In this document: positions 25,959-34,665 of the stretch, one piece after another
Numbering within the stretch: the first letter of the stretch is position 1
Layout of the letters: each line of letters opens with the position of its first letter
Assembly: GCA_016765135.1 (NCBI GenBank)
Contig: JAESQN010000032.1
Location: 1-54,409 of the forward strand
Source of the DNA: Robiginitomaculum sp.
GTDB taxonomy: Bacteria > Pseudomonadota > Alphaproteobacteria > Caulobacterales > Maricaulaceae
Direction: 5' to 3'
Length of the DNA stretch: 54,409 nt
Notes under the pieces: model-generated
What the model saw: only the letters and a program-made list of their open reading frames with translations
Told to the model about the DNA's origin: nothing
Database searches by the model: none
Program-made: the position numbers and the translations under genes

Positions 25959-26187
25959 AAAATCAGGAAATCCATTAAAAATCTAACGCTGGTGATAAGT
26001 TAAGGGTGCTTTTCGGGAATTATGGCTTGTCTTGCAAGCCCTAACACCATATTCATTGCGACATTATAGCGCCAGACTGCGACAATTTGTCCACTACGAT
26101 ATAGATGTCATTGTACTTGAATTTGGTGCTTGAATTGGTTTAACTCCACACAGTGCGTTTATGCGCAGGGAGAACAGAGGAGGGGAT

Positions 26188-27138
26188 ATGCGTATTTCAC
26201 GATTAGCAGCGTCGGTTGGTGTCACATTTGCGGGCCTGATCACAACAGGTTTGGTCACAACAGGCTTGGCATTTGCGTCCAACAAAAATGGACCTACGGA
26301 CGGAGATCTGGGCTTTCAGCGCTCAGTGACACCCGTAATGGATGCTATCACCAGCCTTAACAATTATTGGCTGGTACCGATTATGGTGGCAATTGTTGTC
26401 CTTGTGACGGCTTTGATGGTGTATATTATGGTACGCTTTCGCGAGAAGGCTAACCCGGTGCCGTCAAAGACAACCCATCATGTCGGGTTAGAATTGGCGT
26501 GGACGCTTATTCCGGTTGTCATATTGGTGATTTTGGTGGTGCCCAGCATGAAGCTTTTGTATTTCCAGGATGTTATCCCAGAATCAGAGTTGGTCGTGAA
26601 AGTCACGGGGGATACTTGGAATTGGGAATACTCTTATCCGGACCATGAACACATCGATCCTTATGTTTCCAGTATTGTTGATATTGCCAATGCAGACAAA
26701 TTTGGTCTTTCCCACGCAGAAATCATTGCCAGAATCGACGCCCGCCCTGCGGGAGAGCCGCGCCTTGATGGTCGGCCTTATTTGCTGGCCACCGATGCGG
26801 CTTTGGTCGTGCCCGTGGACACGGTCGTCAAGGTTTTAGTGACGGCTAACAATAATATGCACGCATTTGCCGTGCCGCAATTTGGTATTAAAATTGACGC
26901 AATGCCGGGTCGGATCAACGAGACCTGGTTCAAAGTGCATGCGGGCGAAGAGGGGACGTATTACGGACAATGTTCCGAAATTTGCGGCATCAATCATGCC
27001 TTTATGCCCATAGAGGTTATGGTTGTCAGCAAGGCCGAGTTCAAACGCTGGGCGGCTAATGGCGGTAGTTTCACGACACAAATTTCACAAAATACGGGAA
27101 GCATTACTCAGGCTGTACCCGTCAATACAGTACAATAG
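26188..27138 (+). CDS. ctaC: Cytochrome c oxidase subunit II
   Basis: This CuA-bearing subunit of the aa3-type oxidase accepts electrons from cytochrome c on the periplasmic side. A signal peptide (about 1-30) and two membrane helices (about 58-84 and 100-122) precede the cupredoxin domain with GDTWNWEYSYPD and the CuA loop YGQCSEICGINHAFMP. The ATG at 26188 directly follows GAGGAGGGGAT, so it is preferred over 26161. A roughly 45-residue insertion between WNWEYSYPDHE and GRPYLLATD is alphaproteobacteria-like. It is the first gene of the cox operon, and its promoter should lie in the roughly 230 bp gap shared with tldD. Confidence 0.95.
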   Translation: MRISRLAASVGVTFAGLITTGLVTTGLAFASNKNGPTDGDLGFQRSVTPVMDAITSLNNYWLVPIMVAIVVLVTALMVYIMVRFREKANPVPSKTTHHVGLELAWTLIPVVILVILVVPSMKLLYFQDVIPESELVVKVTGDTWNWEYSYPDHEHIDPYVSSIVDIANADKFGLSHAEIIARIDARPAGEPRLDGRPYLLATDAALVVPVDTVVKVLVTANNNMHAFAVPQFGIKIDAMPGRINETWFKVHAGEEGTYYGQCSEICGINHAFMPIEVMVVSKAEFKRWAANGGSFTTQISQNTGSITQAVPVNTVQ

Positions 27139-27147
27139 GGGGTCATA

Positions 27148-28755
27148 ATGGCTACAACATACGCGAGTGCGGACACAGATGCACATGACGGCAAACCAAA
27201 ATTTTGGGTGCGTTGGTTTTTTTCGACCAACCACAAAGATATTGGTACGCTGTATCTGATACTTGGTCTGATCGGCGGTTTGGTCGGCGGGTTTTTATCC
27301 ATAATGATGCGGCTGGAGCTGTCAGAACCCGGCTTGCAGTTTTTTGGAAATCCCCATACCTATAATATGTTCATCACCATGCACGGCCTGTTGATGATCT
27401 TCTTTATGGTTATGCCCATTATTATTGGCGGTCTGGGTAACTGGTTTGTGCCTTTGATGATCGGTGCGCCGGATATGGCGTTTCCGCGTATGAATAATCT
27501 GTCGTTCTGGCTGTTGGCTGTTGCGCTGGTTTGTGGTGTGATTTCCATGTTTTTACCAGGCGGTGCGGGCGGCGCAGGCTTTGGCGGCTCGTGGGTTATG
27601 TATCCACCTTTATCGACCTCTGGACATCCCGGCCCAGCCTTTGATTTTCTGATCATCGGTATATTGGCCGCCGGGTTTTCTTCTATTTTCGGTGCTATCA
27701 ACTTTATTACTACGATTTTCAACATGCGCGCACCGGGCATGACCATGCATAAAATGCCGCTCTATGCCTGGAGTGTATTGGTGACAAGTTGGTTGTTATT
27801 ATTATCCCTGCCGGTTTTGGCGGCTGCTATGATTATGCTGTTTACTGACCGTACCGTTGGCACCGGTTTCTTTGATCCGGCCATGGGTGGTGATCCGCTG
27901 ATGTTCCAGCATTTATTCTGGTTCTTTGGGCACCCTGAAGTTTATGTTATGATCCTGCCTGCTTTTGGCATCATCTCCCATGTTATTGCCACCTTTAGCC
28001 GAAAGCCGGTTTTCGGGTATCTCGGCATGGCTTATGCGATGGTGGCCATTGGCGTTGTCGGGTTTGTTGTGTGGGCTCACCATATGTATACGGTTGGCAT
28101 GGATGTGGATGTAAAGGCCTATTTCCTGGCGGCAACATTTGTTATTGCAGTGCCGACGGGGGTTAAAGTCTTCTCATGGCTTGCCACGATGTGGGGTGGT
28201 TCTATACGGTATTCAATTCCCATGCAGTGGGCTTTGGCGACTATATTCCTGTTTGTTATTGGCGGGGTTACGGGCGTGTTTTTAGCAAGTGCCGGTCTTG
28301 ATACGGCCGCCCATGATACATATTTCGTTGTGGCGCATTTCCATTATGTTTTGTCTATGGGTGCGGTGTTCGCCATCTTCTCGGGCTTTACCTACTGGTT
28401 TGGTAAAATGAGCGGTTATCTTTATAATAAATGGCTGGCGGGCTTACAGTTCTGGCTGTTCTTTATTGGCGTTAATCTGGCATTTATGCCGCAACATTTC
28501 TTAGGCTGGCAGGGCATGCCGCGCCGGATTCCTGATTATTTTCAAGAGTATCAGCTCTTGAATCAAATCTCCTCCTATGGTTCCTATATGTCAGCGATTG
28601 GTGTTATTGTCTTTATTGTATGGGTGATTGAAGCCTTTATTGTCAAACGTAAGGCCGGTGATAATTATTGGGGCGAGGGTGCCGATACTTTGGAATGGAC
28701 TTTGTCCTCCCCACCGCCCTATCACCAATACTCCAAACTGCCGCAGATCAAGTAA
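27148..28755 (+). CDS. ctaD: Cytochrome c oxidase subunit I
   Basis: This is the catalytic haem a/a3-CuB subunit, which reduces oxygen to water and pumps protons. It has 535 aa and twelve hydrophobic helices. The [15 protein letters not shown] start, the [13 protein letters not shown] helix (His-Tyr CuB ligand pair), the HHMYTVGMD segment and HFHYVLSMG (haem ligands) are all intact. The D-channel-type region near [24 protein letters not shown] is present, so an A-type, proton-pumping enzyme is expected. It lies 9 bases after ctaC, and its stop codon abuts the ATG of ctaB. Confidence 0.97.
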   Translation: MATTYASADTDAHDGKPKFWVRWFFSTNHKDIGTLYLILGLIGGLVGGFLSIMMRLELSEPGLQFFGNPHTYNMFITMHGLLMIFFMVMPIIIGGLGNWFVPLMIGAPDMAFPRMNNLSFWLLAVALVCGVISMFLPGGAGGAGFGGSWVMYPPLSTSGHPGPAFDFLIIGILAAGFSSIFGAINFITTIFNMRAPGMTMHKMPLYAWSVLVTSWLLLLSLPVLAAAMIMLFTDRTVGTGFFDPAMGGDPLMFQHLFWFFGHPEVYVMILPAFGIISHVIATFSRKPVFGYLGMAYAMVAIGVVGFVVWAHHMYTVGMDVDVKAYFLAATFVIAVPTGVKVFSWLATMWGGSIRYSIPMQWALATIFLFVIGGVTGVFLASAGLDTAAHDTYFVVAHFHYVLSMGAVFAIFSGFTYWFGKMSGYLYNKWLAGLQFWLFFIGVNLAFMPQHFLGWQGMPRRIPDYFQEYQLLNQISSYGSYMSAIGVIVFIVWVIEAFIVKRKAGDNYWGEGADTLEWTLSSPPPYHQYSKLPQIK

Positions 28756-29712
28756 ATGTCCGAAACCGTACAACATCATTCAGGTAGTCTTTCGGGGTTG
28801 GGAACAGCTAGTCCCGGTGATTACTATGCCTTGATGAAACCCAGGGTCATGTCTTTGGTGGTGTTTACGGCTATGGTTGGATTGCTCGCGGCTCCCCAAA
28901 CAATAAATCCGGTTTTGGCGATCACGTCGATTTTCTTCATTGCTGTTGGCGCAGGCGCCGCCGGGGCGCTAAACATGTGGTATGACCGCGATATAGACGC
29001 CGTCATGAGCCGCACGCGCAAACGGCCTTTGCCGGCAGGGAAAATGACCCCGTCCAGCGTGCTGGCGTTCGGTATTATCATGAGCTTTATCTCGGTGCTT
29101 GGTTTGGCGGCGGCGTCAAATTATTTGGCCGCCGGGCTTTTGGCGTTCACGATTTTTTACTATTTCGTCGTCTATTCAATATGGCTTAAGCGTAAAACCC
29201 CGCAAAATATTGTCATCGGCGGCGCGGCAGGCGCTTTCCCGCCTATGGTTGGCTGGGCTGCGGCAGGCGGAGGGATTACATCCGAATCGCTTTTGCTCTT
29301 TGCCATTATCTTGCTTTGGACACCGCCGCATTTTTGGGCATTGGCCCTCTACAAACAGGGTGATTATGCCAAAGCTGGCATTCCCATGATGCCCAATGTA
29401 AAAGGTGCCAAATCGACCCGCTTACAGATATTGGTCTATGCAGTGTTGCTCGTTGCCGCTAGCGCATTTATTGCCACGACCTCACTGAACTCCCCGCTCT
29501 ATATGGGCGTGGCCAGCCTACTTAATTTGGCATTTCTTGTTCTGGCCTTCAGAGTTTGGCGATCCAAAGCGGGCGACAAGGCGAGCGGTCTTGATGAAGC
29601 TTCTTTGTACAAAGTTCAGCTCGGTGAGAAAACGGCGCGTAATTTGTTTGCCTATTCGATTATTTATTTATTTGCCTTGTTCGGTGCCATTGCCGCCGGA
29701 CAAGTATTGTAG
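28756..29712 (+). CDS. ctaB: Protohaem IX farnesyltransferase (haem O synthase)
   Basis: This enzyme farnesylates haem b to haem O, the precursor of the haem A used by CtaD. It is a UbiA-family membrane prenyltransferase of 318 aa. The first Asp-rich motif is NMWYDRDIDAVMSRT, and the second corresponds to the WTPPHFWALALYKQGDYAKAGIPMMP segment that is diagnostic of haem O synthases. About nine membrane helices are visible. The ATG immediately follows the ctaD TAA, indicating tight coupling. No ctaA (haem A synthase) gene is seen in the window. Confidence 0.95.
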   Translation: MSETVQHHSGSLSGLGTASPGDYYALMKPRVMSLVVFTAMVGLLAAPQTINPVLAITSIFFIAVGAGAAGALNMWYDRDIDAVMSRTRKRPLPAGKMTPSSVLAFGIIMSFISVLGLAAASNYLAAGLLAFTIFYYFVVYSIWLKRKTPQNIVIGGAAGAFPPMVGWAAAGGGITSESLLLFAIILLWTPPHFWALALYKQGDYAKAGIPMMPNVKGAKSTRLQILVYAVLLVAASAFIATTSLNSPLYMGVASLLNLAFLVLAFRVWRSKAGDKASGLDEASLYKVQLGEKTARNLFAYSIIYLFALFGAIAAGQVL

Positions 29713-29721
29713 GAGATGCAT

Positions 29722-29883
29722 GTGAACAACCCACAAAGCCCGGAAATACTCGGCTATGCCGAGCCAAGCGCAGAAGAACTGGCGGCGCGCAAGAAACGTA
29801 ATTTTGCCATTGCCGCATGCCTGTTCGGCTTCGTGACATTGGTGTTTTTCACAATGTTGTACAAGCTGGGAGTGTTTGCCTGA
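29722..29883 (+). CDS. Small single-helix cox-operon protein (CoxF-like position)
   Basis: This short 53-codon gene fills the gap between ctaB and ctaG. The product begins MNNPQSPEILGYAEP, has a basic AARKKRN stretch, then one membrane helix (about 28-47, ending MLYKLGVFA). The same position in other alphaproteobacterial cox operons carries a small protein of this type thought to assist oxidase assembly. GTG at 29722 lies 6 bases after AGGAG, so it is preferred over ATG 29716, which abuts the Shine-Dalgarno. Its TGA is one base before the ctaG ATG. Assignment is by position and shape, not by a specific motif. Confidence 0.8.
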   Translation: MNNPQSPEILGYAEPSAEELAARKKRNFAIAACLFGFVTLVFFTMLYKLGVFA

Positions 29884-29884
29884 T

Positions 29885-30625
29885 ATGACAAGCACGCCCG
29901 AACATAAAGTGCCCGAAGGGTATAAACCATACGCCAACAGGAAGGTGATGTTGTCGCTCAGTGTCACGGCCTTGGCTATGCTTGGGCTCGGGTTTGCGTC
30001 CAAGCCTCTTTATGATGCGTTTTGCCGGGTGACGGGATTTGGTGGTACGACACGGGTGGCTGAAAATATCAGTACGGAAACTCTGGAACGTCAGATCAAA
30101 GTCCGCTTTGACGCCAATGTTGCAGGTGATTTTGGGTGGACGTTCAAGCCTGATGATGTGGCCATGACGGTCAAGCTTGGGCAAAATGCACTGGCCTATT
30201 ATACCGCCCGCAACGACACCGACACCGCAATTGTCGGCACCGCTAGCTATAATGTGACGCCGATCAAAGCTGCTCCTTATTTTTCCAAAATCGAATGTTT
30301 CTGCTTTACTGAACAAAGATTGGAGCCGGGCGAGCAAGTTTCCATGCCGGTGTTGTTTTTTGTTGACCCGGAAATGAATAATGACGGGCGGCTGGACGAG
30401 GTCAAAACCATCACTCTGTCCTATACATTTCACAGGGTTGAAAATCCGTCCGCAGACGCAAATACGACCATACAGCGCCAAGCGCAAAAGAAAAAGCTGG
30501 AGGCAATTGAGCTTAAAGCGAACACGCCACAAACAATTAAAACAAAGACGCCCATTACAGATGTAGTACCTGTGACAGATGCAACGGGGCGTAAAGACAA
30601 ACAAGACACTCAAGGGAGGGGCTAA
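29885..30625 (+). CDS. ctaG: Cytochrome c oxidase assembly protein CtaG (Cox11)
   Basis: This is the copper chaperone for the CuB site of subunit I, anchored in the membrane with its domain in the periplasm. One N-terminal membrane helix (about 22-40) is followed by PLYDAFCRVTGFGG and the copper-binding KIECFCFTEQ motif, both Cox11 hallmarks, then VFFVDPEM-like and ITLSYTFH strands. ATG at 29885 is used; the open frame begins at a TTG inside the previous gene. The protein carries an unusual extra tail of about 55 residues, rich in Gln, Lys and Thr, beyond the usual end of the domain. Its stop overlaps the ctaE start (TAATG). Confidence 0.94.
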   Translation: MTSTPEHKVPEGYKPYANRKVMLSLSVTALAMLGLGFASKPLYDAFCRVTGFGGTTRVAENISTETLERQIKVRFDANVAGDFGWTFKPDDVAMTVKLGQNALAYYTARNDTDTAIVGTASYNVTPIKAAPYFSKIECFCFTEQRLEPGEQVSMPVLFFVDPEMNNDGRLDEVKTITLSYTFHRVENPSADANTTIQRQAQKKKLEAIELKANTPQTIKTKTPITDVVPVTDATGRKDKQDTQGRG

Positions 30626-31584
30626 TGTCCGATCACGCAGTAGAACACGATTATCATCTGGTAAATCCAAGTCCGTGGCCGTTTTTATCCGGCGTAGCGA
30701 CATTGGTGTGGGGGCTGGGCATGGTGGTATTTTTCGCCGGCCTGCATCCGCGCTCAACTGAAAACCCCAACGGCATGATGGAGTTTTTGTTCTCACGCGG
30801 TATGGATATGTTTGGCCCCGATAAAGTTTCCAATGGTGGCTGGATATTCATAGTTCTGGGTCTGCTTATGGGGGCAGCGGTCATGACTGGCTGGTGGCTC
30901 GATATGATCAAAGAGGGCGAGGAGGGTGATCATACACCCGTCGTGCAAATTGGAATGCGCTACGGCATGATCATGTTTTTAATGCAAGAAGTGATGTTCT
31001 TCGTCGCCTGGTTCTGGATGTTTTTTGAATTTGTTTTATTCCACGAAGATAGAGCTGGATGGAATACTGATGTCCTGGAAAGCGCGGCCACTTATGCGCA
31101 GGGCTATGGTGTTAACGCTGGTGGTCATGCCATCACCACAATCAATCCATGGGATCTGCCCTTGATCAACACGCTTCTCTTGTTGCTCTCGGGGGTAACC
31201 CTGACCTGGGCTCATCATGCCTTGATCGAAAATAAGCAAAAAGCCGTCTATTGGGGGCTTGCGCTGACAATTGTATTGGGTTTGGTCTTTACCTATGTAC
31301 AAGGCGTTGAATATGTCGAGGCCTATGGTCACCGTATGACCGAGACCAATTGGCTTGACAGTAATATTTACGGCTCGACCTTCTTCCTGGCGACGGGCTT
31401 TCACGGCCTGCATGTCATAATCGGGACAATTTTCTTGTTTGTCATGTGGTTGCGCGCTGCCCGTGGAAACCTGAAATCTGACCAGCATTTCGGCTTTGAA
31501 GCTGCCGCCTGGTACTGGCATTTCGTTGATGTGATCTGGTTGTTCCTGTTCACATTTGTTTACGTGGTGTTTGCTCTGAACTAG
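30625..31584 (+). CDS. ctaE: Cytochrome c oxidase subunit III
   Basis: This membrane subunit stabilises the catalytic core. It has 319 aa and seven hydrophobic helices. The N-terminal HDYHLVNPSPWPFLSG, MRYGMIMFLMQEVMFFVAWFW and C-terminal FHGLHVIIGTIFL, FGFEAAAWYWHFVDVIWLFLF segments are canonical COX3. It is somewhat longer than the shortest homologues, with extra residues after helix 2 and before helix 4. ATG overlaps the ctaG stop by one base, so translation is coupled. In related operons a DUF983 gene follows; here only a short relic of one is seen. Confidence 0.95.
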   Translation: MSDHAVEHDYHLVNPSPWPFLSGVATLVWGLGMVVFFAGLHPRSTENPNGMMEFLFSRGMDMFGPDKVSNGGWIFIVLGLLMGAAVMTGWWLDMIKEGEEGDHTPVVQIGMRYGMIMFLMQEVMFFVAWFWMFFEFVLFHEDRAGWNTDVLESAATYAQGYGVNAGGHAITTINPWDLPLINTLLLLLSGVTLTWAHHALIENKQKAVYWGLALTIVLGLVFTYVQGVEYVEAYGHRMTETNWLDSNIYGSTFFLATGFHGLHVIIGTIFLFVMWLRAARGNLKSDQHFGFEAAAWYWHFVDVIWLFLFTFVYVVFALN

Positions 31585-31616
31585 CGCAAATTGCCGTGAA
31601 ATATATAAGCACACTC

Positions 31617-31667
31617 ATGGGCACTGGTCTTAAAGGCTGGTGCCCAAATGGGTTTGAGCGACTATGA
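31617..31667 (+). pseudogene. Possible DUF983 relic between ctaE and SURF1
   Basis: A 16-codon frame reads MGTGLKGWCPNGFERL then TGA. DUF983 proteins, which commonly lie between ctaE and SURF1 in alphaproteobacteria, begin with a G.RG.CP.CG..RLF zinc-ribbon-like segment. Here GLKGWCPNG keeps the spacing but lacks the second Cys, and the rest of the gene is gone. An alternative reading is a chance match; the same bases also form a hairpin, TGGGCAC/GTGCCCA. Confidence 0.4.
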
Positions 31668-31682
31668 AAGTCGAGGTTGATG

Positions 31683-32420
31683 ATGCGGATTAAATTTAGA
31701 CCCATGCCGGGATTGAGCATTGCGGTGCTTATCTGTTTTGCTATCTTAGGTACTTTGGGCACCTGGCAATACAAACGCCTAATGTGGAAAACCGGGCTTA
31801 TTACCGAGATAAACCAGGCAGCCAATGCCGCGCCGTTAACCGCTCTGTCGCAAGCCAATGATTTGCTAAAGTCCAGCGCAGCACTGGATTTTCGCCGTAT
31901 AGAATTGGACGGGATTTTCGTCCAACCGGAGATAAATAATGGTCAACCATTTCATTTGTCGCGCTCGGACGGCAAACGGTTTTTCTGGCGGCTTTATCAA
32001 CCCTATAAAGACGGTGATCAGACCGCCTATGTGGCTACCCATAAATTTGATGACGCCCAAAAAATATCGCCGCCAAACGTAGAGACCGGGCCGCAAAAAA
32101 TTGTTGGCTATGTCCGCATACCGAATATGGCGACCAGGTTTATGCCTAAAAATAATAGGGAGGCAAACCGCTGGTTTGTGTTTAATTCAAGTCCCGATTT
32201 CCTGGACTGGGCCGGGCCTACGCGAGAGATAGAAATCGCCTATTACATAGACCAGGTTTTTGACGTAAAAACGGCGGCTGAATTACCTGTAAAAATTCCA
32301 GAAATCCGGAACAATCATCTTGATTACATGCTGACCTGGTATAGTTTTATACTTATATTGCTGGTGATTTATCTGATCATTCATAAACGGGCAGGGCGGC
32401 TGTATATAGAGAAGCGATAA
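31683..32420 (+). CDS. SURF1-family cytochrome oxidase assembly protein
   Basis: SURF1 (Shy1) proteins help insert haem a into subunit I. Two membrane helices bracket a periplasmic domain: one near 10-28, with the family motif LGTWQYKRLMWKTGLI just after it, and one near 217-237. FRRIELDGIF and the N-terminal-proximal GTWQ pattern are the main hallmarks. It has 245 aa. GAGG lies 6 bases before ATG 31683 (3 before ATG 31680), so 31683 is preferred. Last gene of the cox operon; the next gene starts 1 base after its stop, so read-through is likely. Confidence 0.88.
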   Translation: MRIKFRPMPGLSIAVLICFAILGTLGTWQYKRLMWKTGLITEINQAANAAPLTALSQANDLLKSSAALDFRRIELDGIFVQPEINNGQPFHLSRSDGKRFFWRLYQPYKDGDQTAYVATHKFDDAQKISPPNVETGPQKIVGYVRIPNMATRFMPKNNREANRWFVFNSSPDFLDWAGPTREIEIAYYIDQVFDVKTAAELPVKIPEIRNNHLDYMLTWYSFILILLVIYLIIHKRAGRLYIEKR

Positions 32421-32421
32421 C

Positions 32422-33000
32422 ATGTCCAAGCGCGGCAAAATACCAAAACCATTGTTTGAACCTTGTGCAGGCGGCGGCGTTCATCTGCGGGTGCCAGCAT
32501 GGGCAGATTTTGAAAGCTGGGTGGACTTGCGCCGGGCCAACCGGGAACATCTACAGCCCTGGGAGCCGAGCTGGAAAGAAACACATCTGTCCCGCCAGTC
32601 CTACAAGACTCGGTTAAACCAGTTTAAAACCATGACTGCAAATGACCAAGCTTATCCATTCCATGTGTTTCGCAGCGGTGACAATAGCAGCTTAATCGGT
32701 GCGTGTAACCTGACATCTGTAAAACGTGGCTCGTTGCAGTCCGCACATATTGGCTATTGGATAGGCCAGGAATATGCCCGCCAGGGTTATGCCCGTGCAG
32801 CGTTGCGCACCGTCACCCGGTTTGCCTTTGAAGATATCGGCTTGCACAGGATCACTGCCGCCGTGCAAGAAAACAACCAGGCCTCAGTCAAATTACTGGA
32901 AAGCGCGGGGTTTGTTTTGGAGGGTAAGGCGAGGTCATATTTGAAAGTTGATGGTCGCTGGCAAGATCATTTGATGTATGGGCGATTGACAACGGATTAG
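32422..33000 (+). CDS. GNAT-family N-acetyltransferase (RimJ/RimL-like)
   Basis: This acetyl-CoA-dependent transferase resembles ribosomal-protein alanine acetyltransferases. VHLRVPAWADFESWVDLRRANREHLQPWEP is the RimJ-type N-terminal segment. IGYWIGQEYARQGYARAALRTVTRFAF supplies the acetyl-CoA binding loop, and ITAAVQENNQASVKLLESAGF the C-terminal signature. It has 192 aa. It begins 1 base after SURF1 and ends before a terminator hairpin, so it is probably the tail of the cox transcript. Substrate (S5, L12 or another N-terminus) is not known. Confidence 0.9.
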   Translation: MSKRGKIPKPLFEPCAGGGVHLRVPAWADFESWVDLRRANREHLQPWEPSWKETHLSRQSYKTRLNQFKTMTANDQAYPFHVFRSGDNSSLIGACNLTSVKRGSLQSAHIGYWIGQEYARQGYARAALRTVTRFAFEDIGLHRITAAVQENNQASVKLLESAGFVLEGKARSYLKVDGRWQDHLMYGRLTTD

Positions 33001-33104
33001 CTGCACGAGAAACTCCGTTTATTACAATTCATTCACATAGCTTGCGAAAGTGTGTGCCCACACCATATTTAGGGTGTAGCGACAGCTACCCTCCCCCTCA
33101 AACT

Positions 33105-33132
33105 GGCCACACTTTTAGTGTGGCCTTTTTTT
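33105..33132 (+). terminator. Rho-independent terminator
   Basis: GGCCACAC, loop TTTTA, GTGTGGCC, then seven T. This is a strong terminator for the rightward cox-GNAT transcription unit. It lies about 105 bp after the GNAT stop and 17 bp before the stop of the converging amidohydrolase gene. An additional imperfect hairpin (AGGGTGTAGC/GCTACCCT) precedes it at about 33071-33092. Confidence 0.88.
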
Positions 33133-33148
33133 GTTTGTCATTGGCGTG

Positions 33149-34129
33149 TTATTGCGCAGCGACCGCACCGGATGTGGTGAAATATTCGCCTATCTGCAAG
33201 ATAGCGGTTTGCATATTTTCCGCGAGATTGCCCCAGCCGTTATGACGTTCCAGGGTCAGCGGGTTTAAATATAAATCTTTATTGATCTCAATTTGTACGG
33301 CTTCGATATTCATATTAGGCCGCCCATAGTGCGCGGTGATATAGCCGCCCGCATAGGGATGATTTTGCGCAACCGAATACCCTAAGGCCGTGAAGACAGT
33401 TTGCAAAAATGCTATGGTCTCTGGGCGGCAGGCGTGTCCGTGACGATTACCCAATACGATATCGGCCCGTTTGGCGCCAGATAGGTCAGAGCCGGGCATA
33501 GAATGGCAGTCAAGTAATACCGCGTGCCCAAACCGGTTCTTGGTGGTGTGGAGCAATTCTTGTAAAACGTCGTGATAGGGGTGGTACAAAACCTTCAATC
33601 TGCGCCGGATCAAATCTGCGCTAATATTGTGGGGGTATATATCTGTGTGCGGCCCAAGGCGTGTGGGGACAACCCCAAAGCCGAGCCGGGCGCGCTGCGT
33701 AATCGTCGGGGCTTGGCCCGATATACCTTCAAGCAGTGCCTGTTCGTCAGATATTGCCTGCTCATCAGATATTGTATAGGCTGGCCATTCATTTGCAGTG
33801 CGGTTGACATCAACATATATACGCGGAAATTTTGCCGATAAAACGGGTATACCAAATTTGGCCAACGGGGTCAGCAATTGGTCAATATAACAATCTTCGC
33901 TTTGGCGGAGCTGGCGTAATGACAATAGGCTTTGGGCTTGAAAGGTTTTGGGATAGTGGCGACCAGAATGGGGCGAAGACAGAACGAGGGGTGCCTTCAA
34001 AGTACCAGGGCGCGAGACATGATAGGGTGTGCCAATTTCGCGCAATACCGCACGGTCTAATTTACATTGCAGCCGTTGTCGGACAGCCAGGTTTTTTCGG
34101 CTGTTTTCTCTATTACTTTGGGGCCACAT
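33149..34129 (-). CDS. N-formylglutamate amidohydrolase
   Basis: This metal-dependent amidase family hydrolyses N-formylglutamate to glutamate and formate in histidine degradation. LVLSSPHSGRHYP is the conserved first motif; VDVNRTANEWP, LLDCHSMPG and the IQIEINKDLYL-type end (VQIEINKDLYL) supply metal-site and substrate residues. ATG at 34129 (about 326 aa) has AGGA 7 bases upstream; the frame opens two codons earlier at GTG. No hut genes are nearby, so some other N-formyl or N-acyl amino acid may be the substrate. It is divergent from cpdR, an arrangement familiar from other alphaproteobacteria. Confidence 0.9.
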   Translation of the reverse strand: MWPQSNRENSRKNLAVRQRLQCKLDRAVLREIGTPYHVSRPGTLKAPLVLSSPHSGRHYPKTFQAQSLLSLRQLRQSEDCYIDQLLTPLAKFGIPVLSAKFPRIYVDVNRTANEWPAYTISDEQAISDEQALLEGISGQAPTITQRARLGFGVVPTRLGPHTDIYPHNISADLIRRRLKVLYHPYHDVLQELLHTTKNRFGHAVLLDCHSMPGSDLSGAKRADIVLGNRHGHACRPETIAFLQTVFTALGYSVAQNHPYAGGYITAHYGRPNMNIEAVQIEINKDLYLNPLTLERHNGWGNLAENMQTAILQIGEYFTTSGAVAAQ

Positions 34130-34292
34130 GCACACTTCCTTAACGGCGATGACCTATTCCCCCACTTGGCGGGAATCCTGCACATCTTGATTATTGTTCC
34201 GGTTTGTGTATCATATTAAACCAGAACGGTGATAAAAACAATAGAACGCCGTTTGGGGAAACCAACAGCGACAGCAAAATAAAAAGGGTGGT

Positions 34293-34655
34293 ATGGCAAC
34301 GATTTTATATGCAGAAGATGATGACGCAATGCGCAGGTTCTTCGAAAAAGCACTGGAAAAAGCCGGTCATCATGTCATTGCCTGCTCCGACGGGGAGCGG
34401 GCTTTGCGCGCACTGAAATTCGCTGACGGGGCCTTTGATCTGCTACTCACGGATATTATGATGCCGGGACTGGACGGGGTTGAGTTGGCCAAACATGCCG
34501 AAAAACTGTCACCTGGTATAAAGATTATGTTCATCACCGGTTTTGCCGCTGTGGCCAAAAATGATGCCGACACTTCCCCGGACGCTAAAGTTCTGTCCAA
34601 ACCCATACATTTGCGCCAATTGGTCGGCGAGGTTGAAAAGCTCATCGCGGCTTAG
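34293..34655 (+). CDS. cpdR: CpdR-like single-domain response regulator
   Basis: This is a receiver-only protein that, in Caulobacter, recruits cell-cycle regulators to ClpXP when unphosphorylated. The receiver fold is complete: acidic pocket EDD (8-10), phosphoacceptor Asp54 in LLLTDIMMPG, ITGFAAVAKN switch region and Lys103 in LSKPIH. The extended MFITGFAAVA and VLSKPIHLRQLVGEVEKL match CpdR closely. It ends in Ala-Ala, like the CpdR degron recognised by ClpXP. At 120 aa there is no output domain. A complete CckA-ChpT phosphorelay is expected elsewhere in the genome. It is followed 10 bases on by the DUF1643 gene. Confidence 0.92.
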   Translation: MATILYAEDDDAMRRFFEKALEKAGHHVIACSDGERALRALKFADGAFDLLLTDIMMPGLDGVELAKHAEKLSPGIKIMFITGFAAVAKNDADTSPDAKVLSKPIHLRQLVGEVEKLIAA

Positions 34656-34665
34656 GGTTAACTCT

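Noticed and set aside
26024-26040. GGCTTG/CAAGCC hairpin in the tldD-ctaC gap
   Set aside because: A 6 bp stem is too short to separate from chance; no T run and no second copy.
29849-30796. 315 aa minus-strand frame across ctaG and ctaE
   Set aside because: It lies opposite two well-supported, overlapping cox genes and has no domain signature.
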